From Saprospiraceae bacterium (lineage in GTDB: Bacteria; Bacteroidota; Bacteroidia; Chitinophagales; Saprospiraceae): a DNA stretch of 39,587 nucleotides. The translations under genes were made by a program, and so were the position numbers. Positions 1-5,926 of this stretch are shown one piece after another. Positions within the stretch are counted from its first letter, which is position 1; each line of letters opens with the position of its first letter. The notes under the pieces were generated by a model. That model was not told where the DNA came from. It did no database searches and was given only the letters and a program-made list of their open reading frames with translations. The stretch lies in contig JANQHF010000007.1 of the NCBI GenBank assembly GCA_028282725.1, positions 1-39,587 of the forward strand, written 5' to 3'.

Positions 1-1367
1 ACAGTGACGATCCGAAATTCCGATCCCGTTGAAATATATAGGTAAGCCCTGGTTGCCTCCCCGTTGAAAAAATCTGTGCGCCCATCCCCGTTAAAGTCCG
101 CGACAAATTGAAAATCGTATAAATCAATAGACGGTGTGATCGTATCCCATCTAAATCCGCCGTGTTCTGCATAATTAATCGCAACAACTGGTCCCGTTTC
201 GGACTGCATAGTCAGGATATCTGTTTTCCCATCTGCATTGAAATCTCCTGTCCATCCGGAGCTTGTCTGATCTCCTGCGAAGGCATACCGGCTATTTTTC
301 ATCTGATTTGGGCCGTTACTCCAGACAAAACTGTCTTGTGCATATAACTTTCCCGTACTTCCAAATAATGATATTGTCGAAATACGGCTTATTTGTAGAG
401 GACTGTCAGTATCGTATTTAAACAGATAATTATTAACAGGCACTGTATCACCATGAATATTTATGACAGAAGTAGTAATATTTGTCATCCGCGCTGTGGC
501 TTGGATGATCCCACCCCCTTGATATAAAGCGGTACTGTCATTACGACTCTCATAGAAGAATTCGACTATTCTCTGGTTATTGAGACCGATCCGGGGGTTT
601 GAAGTATAATAGATCTTGTCAGGATAGATCTGACCCTTATTTTGGGTATTAGGCAAGATATTTCCCCCGATATCTTTGGGTTGTTCGGTATATGTATAGG
701 ACACAATATTCCCGTTAAGGTCTTGTTGTTTGGACAGGTACCAGGATCTGACCGAACCGTTCTTTGAAGAATTCAAAATTGAAGGCCCTTGAGCATAGGC
801 CCTTGAATCCTGAGTGCTTCCAAAGAACAGTGTGTCACCACTTTTTTTCACGACAGTAAAACCACATGGACCAACACCACAATTACCCTGTGCAGTGATT
901 TTACTCCAGGACTGTATTTCCGTGTGATAGATTGAGCCGGAGGCCAGATAATTGGTGTCTCCATTTATCTTGATTAAGCGATTAGACCCAATTTGAAGTT
1001 TGTCATTGTCATCATAGTTAACCCCGCCCTTAAAACCGTCTTGCTGATAAGTTGCGCCAGTGCGTGTTATAGACGGGATGCCGGTCAAAGACATTCCCTG
1101 GCCTAAAATTCCGCAACCACTTTGACTGTTATATACAATGGACAGTTGAGGAGCCACGCGATTGGTCCCGGGAGGAAGGGTGATATCTATGCAATATGTG
1201 GCGGCACCATTCGAATTTACGTCAAAAGACCCACTCAACGAAGCACTCAGCTCAAGGTCTGAAGAAGAATTTAAATAAAGAGAAGGTCTATTGGTGCAAG
1301 AAAATACGGCAATCAGAGAACAAAATACTAACCATATCATGTCCACCATGATATTGGAATTTCGCAT
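1..1367 (-). CDS. SpvB/TcdB-like FG-GAP repeat lipoprotein, partial
   Basis: This is the first part of a large gene read leftward off the window edge; 455 codons are open with no stop. I set the start at the ATG at 1365-1367 because it opens a hydrophobic leader ending in VFSC, a lipoprotein-like box with Cys24. Residues about 45-350 resemble the SpvB/TcdB N-terminal domain of Tc toxin B subunits and Rhs-like proteins: PPGTNRVAPQLSIVYNS lies at 65-81 and GILGQGMSLTGIPSITR at 86-102. Two FG-GAP/VCBS calcium-loop motifs follow, DFNADGKTDIL near 375 and DFNGDGRTDFF near 424. In this family such parts form the start of a shell that encloses a C-terminal effector, which would lie outside the window. 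It sits 35 bp behind the B2 gene on the same strand and is probably the last gene of that unit. The domain assignment is from motif recognition; toxin function is inference. Confidence 0.8.
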   Translation of the reverse strand, partial: MRNSNIMVDMIWLVFCSLIAVFSCTNRPSLYLNSSSDLELSASLSGSFDVNSNGAATYCIDITLPPGTNRVAPQLSIVYNSQSGCGILGQGMSLTGIPSITRTGATYQQDGFKGGVNYDDNDKLQIGSNRLIKINGDTNYLASGSIYHTEIQSWSKITAQGNCGVGPCGFTVVKKSGDTLFFGSTQDSRAYAQGPSILNSSKNGSVRSWYLSKQQDLNGNIVSYTYTEQPKDIGGNILPNTQNKGQIYPDKIYYTSNPRIGLNNQRIVEFFYESRNDSTALYQGGGIIQATARMTNITTSVINIHGDTVPVNNYLFKYDTDSPLQISRISTISLFGSTGKLYAQDSFVWSNGPNQMKNSRYAFAGDQTSSGWTGDFNADGKTDILTMQSETGPVVAINYAEHGGFRWDTITPSIDLYDFQFVADFNGDGRTDFFNGEATRAYLYISTGSEFRIVT

Positions 1368-1402
1368 TGTTTTGAGTTGAGAAAACACGGAATTAATTGC
1401 AT

Positions 1403-1861
1403 TCAGGAGTCCTTGTAAATCGTTACGACCGGATTCAATACATCACTATCGCTGCCTCCCATTGTATTTGGGGTAAACCCTGAAATATCAACATAATAGG
1501 TCGTTCCCTTCCCTGAAGAGCCAGAGGATTCTGAAGATCCATTAGCTGGTTGCAAGTAAACGTAGAACCATTGACATTTCAATGCTTTACAGTCACCGAG
1601 GGCTTCATCTCCTTCCGGATTGTTGAAGTAAAAATACATTTGCGTTTCACCAGTCAATCCGTATTTGATGTATCCGCAAGGACCCTTCCCTCCATTGCCC
1701 TCAAAAGATGCAATGAGCGTTTTTGAATCATTACCAGGTATGCCTAAGGGAGTACTCCCTAGTGATTTTCCATAAAACTCCTGTAGGACAGGACTGTATT
1801 GGGTTGCTGTCTGGTTAATCACATAGATATTCACAGCATTTTTCTTTGTGGAGGGATTCAT
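1403..1861 (-). CDS. B2: aegerolysin/Cry34-like small protein
   Basis: A 152-residue protein without signal peptide or membrane segment. The reading frame is open further upstream (to 1948), but I chose the ATG at 1859-1861 because it gives the same N-terminus as its paralogue B1 (STKK then a VNIYVINQT strand) and lies 11 bp after the A2 stop. The order of features matches aegerolysins and the Cry34 subunit of binary insecticidal toxins: an INxYVIN first strand, an IPG turn, TLIASFEGNGGKGP, then a GYIKYGL strand and QMYFYFNNPEGDEA. Compare [20 protein letters not shown] in Cry34, quoted from memory. B2 has a Ser/Gly-rich insert near residue 115 that B1 lacks, and two Cys near 100. Aegerolysins bind membrane lipids and often need a partner protein. 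The family call is inference from pattern only. Confidence 0.7.
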   Translation of the reverse strand: MNPSTKKNAVNIYVINQTATQYSPVLQEFYGKSLGSTPLGIPGNDSKTLIASFEGNGGKGPCGYIKYGLTGETQMYFYFNNPEGDEALGDCKALKCQWFYVYLQPANGSSESSGSSGKGTTYYVDISGFTPNTMGGSDSDVLNPVVTIYKDS

Positions 1862-1872
1862 GAACTTGAATT

Positions 1873-2349
1873 TTAAGAGGGTGGAGTATTGCCAGTTTCG
1901 GAAATCCAAATACTCGCAGCAAACATCGAATCCGCTCCTGCTTCCCATATTGCTTCCTTAGCATATTCGGTACCATTGTCATACCAGATTTCATAGCTGC
2001 TGGCTTTCGAAAGCATTGCCAGTTGAAGTATGCTGGATGTAGGATACTTTGCAGGATTATGTCCGGAGAAATTCCAATTGATCATGAAGAATTCTCCATT
2101 GGGCATATTGTATAAGGCTGTTCCCTGAGAGTGAATCGTATTATGAAGTTCAAACAGTGGAATCGGATTTTTTTGTCCCTTTATCAGGGTTGGTGCGATA
2201 ACCGGTGTATAACCGTGAATTACAGGTTCCTTTTTGCTTTTTGTAGGCAATGCAGTTGGTTTAGAGGCAGGAGGATATGCAAATCCGTACAAGGTGATAT
2301 TTCCGCCTGAACACCCATTTATCGCTTGAATATTATAGGCATCTGCCAT
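1873..2349 (-). CDS. A2: uncharacterised paired protein, paralogue of A1
   Basis: A 158-residue protein I do not recognise. It has no signal peptide or transmembrane segment. A strongly conserved start, AINGCSGGNITLYGF, is shared residue for residue with A1, as are the middle motif MPNGE/D-x-x-x-I-x-W, the segment YEIWY-D-G-x-x-Y and the ending WI-x-ETG-x-TPPS. The middle segment (GTALYNMPNGEFFMINWNFSG) is faintly like the central hairpin of aegerolysins, so A and B could be distant relatives, but this is weak. It lies 21 bp after the B1 stop and 11 bp before B2, so A2 and B2 are probably cotranscribed and translated as a pair. Part of its 5' coding sequence is identical to A1 at the DNA level. 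Confidence 0.75.
   Translation of the reverse strand: MADAYNIQAINGCSGGNITLYGFAYPPASKPTALPTKSKKEPVIHGYTPVIAPTLIKGQKNPIPLFELHNTIHSQGTALYNMPNGEFFMINWNFSGHNPAKYPTSSILQLAMLSKASSYEIWYDNGTEYAKEAIWEAGADSMFAASIWISETGNTPPS
2280..2319 (-). repeat. 40-bp direct repeat, copy in A2
   Basis: The 40 bases at 2280-2319 are identical to those at 3220-3259, 940 bp away. They encode the conserved GGNITLYGF region of A2 and A1. Flanking sequence diverges quickly, so this block is better conserved than the rest of the duplicated genes. Confidence 0.9.
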
Positions 2350-2370
2350 ATTAATAGGATTTGTTAAACT

Positions 2371-2805
2371 TTACTTTAATTCATTAATCGTAATTACAGG
2401 ATTCATCACAGTACCATCGTACCAATCAGGTTCAAAATTGGTTACATCCACATAGTAATTTGTCGATTGGCCATCAGGTGGTTGGAGAAATACATATAAC
2501 CATTGACAATAACTCTCAGCCTTGGACAGGGTGAGCTTGCCTTCACCTGATTCGGGATTATTCCAGTAGATAATCATTTGGACATTACTTTCCAGGCCAT
2601 ATGTAAGTGTTCCCAGCGGACCGTATCCACTATCCTTTCCATATGAAGCTATCAGTGTTTGTGTACTATCACCAGGAATGTCCACTGCCGGATTAATCGT
2701 CTTACCGTGATGTCTCCAATAACTAGGGCCAGTGTATGGTGTACCCGTGTTATTTATTACATAAATATTTATTGAATCTTTCTTTGTGCTGGCAGTATAA
2801 CTCAT
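2371..2805 (-). CDS. B1: aegerolysin/Cry34-like small protein
   Basis: A 144-residue paralogue of B2 with the same order of motifs: TKKDSINIYVINNTG (about 8-22), an IPGDSTQTLIASYGKDSGYG turn and strand (about 44-63), TLTYGL, QMIIYWNNPESGEG, CQWLYVFLQPPDGQ and a final NPVITI strand. There is no leader peptide. The pattern of a first strand ending in NN-T-G, a Gly-rich turn, and a hydrophobic strand ending in a D/N-N-P is the aegerolysin signature as I know it from Cry34 and fungal aegerolysins. The start codon lies 4 bp after the A1 stop codon, which argues for coupled translation of A1 and B1. A role as the lipid-binding half of a two-part toxin is possible; no MACPF or Toxin_10 partner is visible in the window. 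Confidence 0.72.
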   Translation of the reverse strand: MSYTASTKKDSINIYVINNTGTPYTGPSYWRHHGKTINPAVDIPGDSTQTLIASYGKDSGYGPLGTLTYGLESNVQMIIYWNNPESGEGKLTLSKAESYCQWLYVFLQPPDGQSTNYYVDVTNFEPDWYDGTVMNPVITINELK

Positions 2806-2809
2806 AAAA

Positions 2810-3322
2810 TTATTGTTTTGATGGAGGGGTGCTCCCGGTTTCAGCTATCCATATATCGGTATACCAATAGCCGGTATCATTTCCTTTGAACCAATGAACT
2901 TCTTCATTCGTATACTGGCTTCCATCGTAATACCATATATCGTAGGCACTGCTCGAATTCCGGAATGACAACGTTACAGAACCCTTGGTGGGATCGGCAC
3001 CATAATTACCATCCTTAATGACCCAATAAATTTGAAGCAAGTCCCCGTTAGGCATTAGATAGAAAGCATATCCTTCAATGTCCAGGTCGTTGCTAATCAT
3101 AAACATTCGAATCGCATCTGTTGAAGTATTCAAAAGATTTTGGGCGACCAGCGGTGTGCCACCATGAAGTACTGGAGCTGGATGTTTGCTATCCGGAAGC
3201 GTCTTATCACCAGGAAATCCAAATCCGTACAAGGTGATATTTCCGCCTGAACACCCATTAATAGCATTGATCACGTAGTGTGGAAAATATTCAGGATACA
3301 GTGCCGAGGAAGACATGACCAT
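2810..3322 (-). CDS. A1: uncharacterised paired protein, first gene of the unit
   Basis: A 170-residue protein of unknown function, paralogue of A2. It carries the shared INGCSGGNITLYGFGFPG block near residues 20-37, the MPNGDLLQIYW block near 90-100, and ends WIAETGSTPPSKQ. It is rich in Tyr, Trp, Gly and Asn and poor in Lys/Arg, which suits an all-beta, secreted or carbohydrate/lipid-facing protein, yet no signal peptide is present. A second in-frame ATG at 3314-3316 is an equally possible start. It is the promoter-proximal gene of the A1-B1-A2-B2-SpvB unit: 327 bp of non-coding DNA lies upstream. I cannot assign a family. Confidence 0.75.
   Translation of the reverse strand: MVMSSSALYPEYFPHYVINAINGCSGGNITLYGFGFPGDKTLPDSKHPAPVLHGGTPLVAQNLLNTSTDAIRMFMISNDLDIEGYAFYLMPNGDLLQIYWVIKDGNYGADPTKGSVTLSFRNSSSAYDIWYYDGSQYTNEEVHWFKGNDTGYWYTDIWIAETGSTPPSKQ
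3220..3259 (-). repeat. 40-bp direct repeat, copy in A1
   Basis: Perfect match to 2280-2319, within the first quarter of A1. It marks the duplicated A-B unit (period about 940 bp). Confidence 0.9.
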
Positions 3323-3649
3323 TTTTTGGTTGATGCAATAAGCAATGAAGCCATTACTCTTACAAAATAGGAATTTTTATGGCAAGATTACATTGTGAGT
3401 ATTTAGTAACAGATAAATTCCATTCAAATTATTGCAAGTAACAGTCATGCGATGACCATGTAACTTATCCCCAGCCTTATATTCATGGCTTTTTCACGGA
3501 TCTGTAATGAAAATATTGTCGCCCCTCGGGATTACAGGTACCCGTTTTTGGGTAACAGAAGTCTTTCTGTTGATCAAGGACGAAGGAAAGTTTTACACAT
3601 AAGAGTTTTTACTAGTTTTGAGATTCATCTGAATCACTAGATTCGCATT
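3323..3649. other. Divergent intergenic region between A1 and sugar dehydrogenase
   Basis: This 327-bp stretch has no convincing open frame. It must hold promoters for both flanking genes. For the leftward unit the only near match to a Bacteroidota -7 box is TATTTTG at 3363-3369 on the minus strand, one base short of TAnnTTTG and 41 bp from the A1 start. For the rightward gene see the separate entry at 3613. A small inverted repeat, TACCC-GTTTTT-GGGTA, lies near 3540-3556; it is short and I assign it no role. Confidence 0.6.
3613..3635 (+). promoter_or_regulatory. Putative promoter -7 box with adjacent palindrome
   Basis: TAGTTTTG at 3613-3620 fits the Bacteroidota -7 consensus TAnnTTTG and lies 30 bp before the ATG at 3650. 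A T-rich TTTTAC about 20 bp upstream could stand in for the -33 element. Immediately downstream is a perfect palindrome GATTCA-TC-TGAATC (3622-3635), which would overlap the start of transcription and could be an operator. Confidence 0.4.
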
Positions 3650-5008
3650 ATGAGATCCATTGCATTTGTCCTTGTCTTGTTGATTTTTTGTTCTTTCTCC
3701 TACGCCCAACCCAATCTCCAACTGGTTCAAATTGCGAGTGGATTTTCATCACCGGTCTCCATAGCTCATGCCGGGGATGGAACCAATCGATTATTCGTGG
3801 TCGAACAAGGAGGAAGAATAAAGATCGTGGATGACCTGGCTACGGGAAATGTCCGCAATACTCCTTTCCTGAATATTTCTTCAATCGTTACCAGCGGTGG
3901 TGAATTGGGACTGCTCGGATTGGCCTTTCATCCAAATTATCCTGATACGCCCTATTTCTATGTAAACTATACTCGGAATACAGGATCACCCTGGAAAACA
4001 ATAGTTGAGCGATATACCGTGTCATCCGATTCCAACATCGCCGATTCCAACTCCGGGGTTCAGATCATCGAGGTTAATCAACCCTATTCTAATCATAACG
4101 CAGGTGATATAAGATTTGGTCCTGATGGTTATCTGTACGTCACCATGGGTGATGGAGGCAGTGGAGAAGATCCGGATAGCCTTTCACAAAATACGCAGAA
4201 TCTCTTGGGTTCGATCTTACGGCTTGATGTCAACGGAGACGACTTTCCGGCAGATCCATTAAAAAACTATTCCATACCTCCTTCTAATCCCTTTGTAGGT
4301 ACACCTGCAGTGCTGGATGAATTTTGGGCCATAGGCTTGCGCAACCCCTGGCGCACGAGTTTTGACCGGATGACGGGTGATTACTGGATAGCGGATGTAG
4401 GGCAGGTCACCAAAGAAGAAATCAACTTTCAGCCTGCAGGTGTCGGCGGTCAGAATTATGGGTGGTCCTGTAAAGAGGGACTGGTTGTTCAGAATTTTAA
4501 CATGTGCATTCCCGGCCCGCTTACGGATCCCATTCTGGACTATGGACGAACCGATGGAACATCGATTACAGGAGGATTTGTGTACAGGGGAAATGCCTTT
4601 CCACTTTTAAAGGGATTGTATATAGTGGCCGACTATAACTCGGGGAACTTCTGGACGATCAATTCAGCCAATTTTTCCGAGGTAAACAAGGTTCCCTTAA
4701 TGACCGGAATAAGCAGTTTTGGCGAATCGGAATCCGGCGAATTATATGCAGTAAGACTCGTGGGAAGCTTATATCGTGTCTTCGATACATCCGTATGTCC
4801 CGCAAATCTTGTTATAGCCAATCATAACAACCCTGTTTATGCAGCAGAGCAGATGATCACTTCGGATGTCCCGGTAACCTCAGCTCAGGATGTGTCTTAT
4901 TTTGCCAGGTTCATTGAAATCAACAATCCTTTTGAAGTTGGAGACCAGGGAAGATTCCAGGCAGAAGCAATCGGCTGTATGGCACGTATCCTGCGAGATT
5001 TAAACTAG
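3650..5008 (+). CDS. Secreted PQQ-dependent sugar dehydrogenase (soluble GDH family)
   Basis: A 452-residue secreted enzyme of the glucose/sorbosone dehydrogenase family, a six-bladed beta-propeller that oxidises sugars in the periplasm or outside using PQQ. The leader (residues 1-19, ending SYA before Gln20) is a clear signal peptide. Family landmarks are GLLGLAFHPNYP (87-98), SNHNAGDIRFGPDGYLYVTMGDGG (about 147-170, with His149 at the position of the catalytic base of soluble GDH) and GLRNPWRTSFD near 229. The final 65 residues (ANHNNPVYAAEQ to AIGCMARIL) form a separate domain resembling the C-terminal 3-coathanger-stack (GCX-type) domain of secreted Bacteroidota proteins, perhaps for surface attachment. 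No PQQ synthesis genes are in the window. Substrate is unknown. Confidence 0.88.
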   Translation: MRSIAFVLVLLIFCSFSYAQPNLQLVQIASGFSSPVSIAHAGDGTNRLFVVEQGGRIKIVDDLATGNVRNTPFLNISSIVTSGGELGLLGLAFHPNYPDTPYFYVNYTRNTGSPWKTIVERYTVSSDSNIADSNSGVQIIEVNQPYSNHNAGDIRFGPDGYLYVTMGDGGSGEDPDSLSQNTQNLLGSILRLDVNGDDFPADPLKNYSIPPSNPFVGTPAVLDEFWAIGLRNPWRTSFDRMTGDYWIADVGQVTKEEINFQPAGVGGQNYGWSCKEGLVVQNFNMCIPGPLTDPILDYGRTDGTSITGGFVYRGNAFPLLKGLYIVADYNSGNFWTINSANFSEVNKVPLMTGISSFGESESGELYAVRLVGSLYRVFDTSVCPANLVIANHNNPVYAAEQMITSDVPVTSAQDVSYFARFIEINNPFEVGDQGRFQAEAIGCMARILRDLN

Positions 5009-5372
5009 GGAATGCTCTGATGCTAGAGTGATTTTCAATTTTTAATGACAAAAAATTCGGTTTTTCTCAAAAATTAGAAGAAGCGTGGCAATGCGGAATT
5101 GGTGGGTTGAGGAGCAATTCCCGACGGATCTGCGATTGTCAGGATGAAAGTCCCAGAGGACTTTCAAGCGACGAAACTGCGAAAGCAGACACAACACAGC
5201 ACCTTCCGTAGGAAGACCAATTATTACCTCATTTAGCAATTCCTGACGGATCTGCGATTGTCAGGGCGAATGTACCAGTCACGGCGACCTTAGCCTCTGG
5301 CGACGGACAGGTACTTTCAAGCGACGAAGCCTTGCCAGACGGTAGGCAGGAGTGAAGCGGACACAATGCAAT

Positions 5373-5389
5373 ACCTTCCGAAGGAAGGT
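5373..5389. repeat. Hairpin in repeat unit 2
   Basis: ACCTTCC-GAA-GGAAGGT is a perfect 7-bp stem with a 3-base loop. The same place in unit 1 has CTTCC-GTA-GGAAG (5203-5215), with 5 bp. Conservation of the stem while the loop changes suggests the fold matters. Confidence 0.75.
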
Positions 5390-5440
5390 CAATCAAAACT
5401 TAATACATCGATTCACGATAAATTATTTGAAGAACTTGAC

Positions 5441-5459
5441 ACCCGACTTAAAGTCGGGT
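5441..5459. repeat. 19-bp palindrome in repeat array
   Basis: ACCCGACTT-A-AAGTCGGGT is a perfect inverted repeat with 9-bp arms around one base. A further AAGTCGG arm follows at 5469-5475, so alternative pairings exist. No T-run follows, so it is not a typical terminator. Confidence 0.8.
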
Positions 5460-5572
5460 GACCACTTTAAGTCGGACGATCGAATTTTATACCCTGTTTA
5501 CCAATTTTCCCTCCACGATTTCCCGACGAATCTATGATCGTAAGCAATGAAGCGATGAAACCTTTACAGACG

Positions 5573-5601
5573 GTCTGACGACTCCGATAGTCGTGTCAGA
5601 C
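5573..5601. repeat. Bulged hairpin in repeat unit 3
   Basis: GTCTGACGACT (5573-5583) pairs with AGTCGT-GT-CAGAC (5589-5601) across a 5-base loop, with a 2-base bulge. An overlapping CTCCGA/TCGGAG pair offers an alternative fold. Confidence 0.55.
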
Positions 5602-5637
5602 TCGTCGGAGCATGCAGGCGCGAAAGCGGACTTAACC

Positions 5638-5838
5638 CTACTTCACTTCAAATGTAACTTTCAGATTCACCCGGTATGAATCCACCTCACCTCCCCTGAC
5701 GGTTACACTTTGACTTTGTACAAATGCGGACCTGGTCCCGCTAACGGTTTTGCTCACCTTGGCTACACCCTTTGCTGCGGCGTCCTCCCAACTCTTGTCG
5801 GATTCGCACATGATTTCAATAACTTTCATAACTGCCAT
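5638..5838 (-). CDS. Dodecin family flavin-binding protein
   Basis: A 66-residue protein matching dodecin over its full length. Dodecins form hollow dodecamers that store and buffer flavins in the cytoplasm. The sequence shows the family order: a KVIEI first strand (5-9), S-D-K-SWEDAAAKGV helix with Trp17, KTVSGTRSAFVQSQSV, then VDSYRVNLKVTFEV as the last strands. The stop codon touches the repeat array, and the gene is divergent from the heme lipoprotein gene with about 88 bp between starts. Length is normal for the family. Overlapping rightward open frames in this interval are shadows. Confidence 0.9.
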   Translation of the reverse strand: MAVMKVIEIMCESDKSWEDAAAKGVAKVSKTVSGTRSAFVQSQSVTVRGGEVDSYRVNLKVTFEVK

Positions 5839-5926
5839 AACGTGAAAACTTTTAAATATTTGAAAAGACTAATTCGCACTGAAGGTAATGGCGGAAAGTG
5901 GTTTATGTTATATTCGCCCGAAAAAA

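Larger units (their letters stand above)
5114..5640. repeat. Imperfect intergenic repeat array, about three units
   Basis: The 629-bp gap after the sugar dehydrogenase holds a degenerate repeat. Unit 1 (5114-5222) and unit 2 (5236-5394) share the order GCAATTCCYGACGG, a conserved 21-bp core (5123-5143 and 5245-5265, identical), ACTTTCAAGCGACGAA (5160-5175 and 5313-5328, identical), a GC-rich GAAAGC/GAAGCGGACACAA part, then a CTTCC-N3-GGAAG hairpin and CAAT. Unit 2 has about 35 extra bases in the middle. A third, worn unit (about 5516-5640) keeps TTCCCGACGAATC, GCGATGAA and GCGAAAGCGGAC. Between units 2 and 3 sits a 19-bp palindrome. The two short open frames here fall within repeats and are not genes. 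It resembles a family of genome-wide intergenic repeats, not a CRISPR. Confidence 0.75.

Noticed and set aside
162-347. 61-codon plus-strand frame near the left edge
   Set aside because: It is the antisense of the FG-GAP portion of the SpvB-like gene, which is open over the whole segment.
1862-1948. Longer B2 start at 1948, overlapping A2
   Set aside because: The extra residues overlap the end of A2 in another frame and are absent from B1; the internal start matches the paralogue exactly.
3540-3556. Terminator at the TACCC-GTTTTT-GGGTA inverted repeat
   Set aside because: The stem is only 5 bp and no T-run follows on either strand.
5042-5537. Two short open frames (minus 5042-5239, plus 5352-5537) as small genes
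   Set aside because: They lie inside the imperfect repeat units, share no common product between units and resemble no family.
5114-5640. CRISPR array
   Set aside because: Units are 110-160 bp, few and imperfect, with no short identical repeats at regular spacing and no cas genes.
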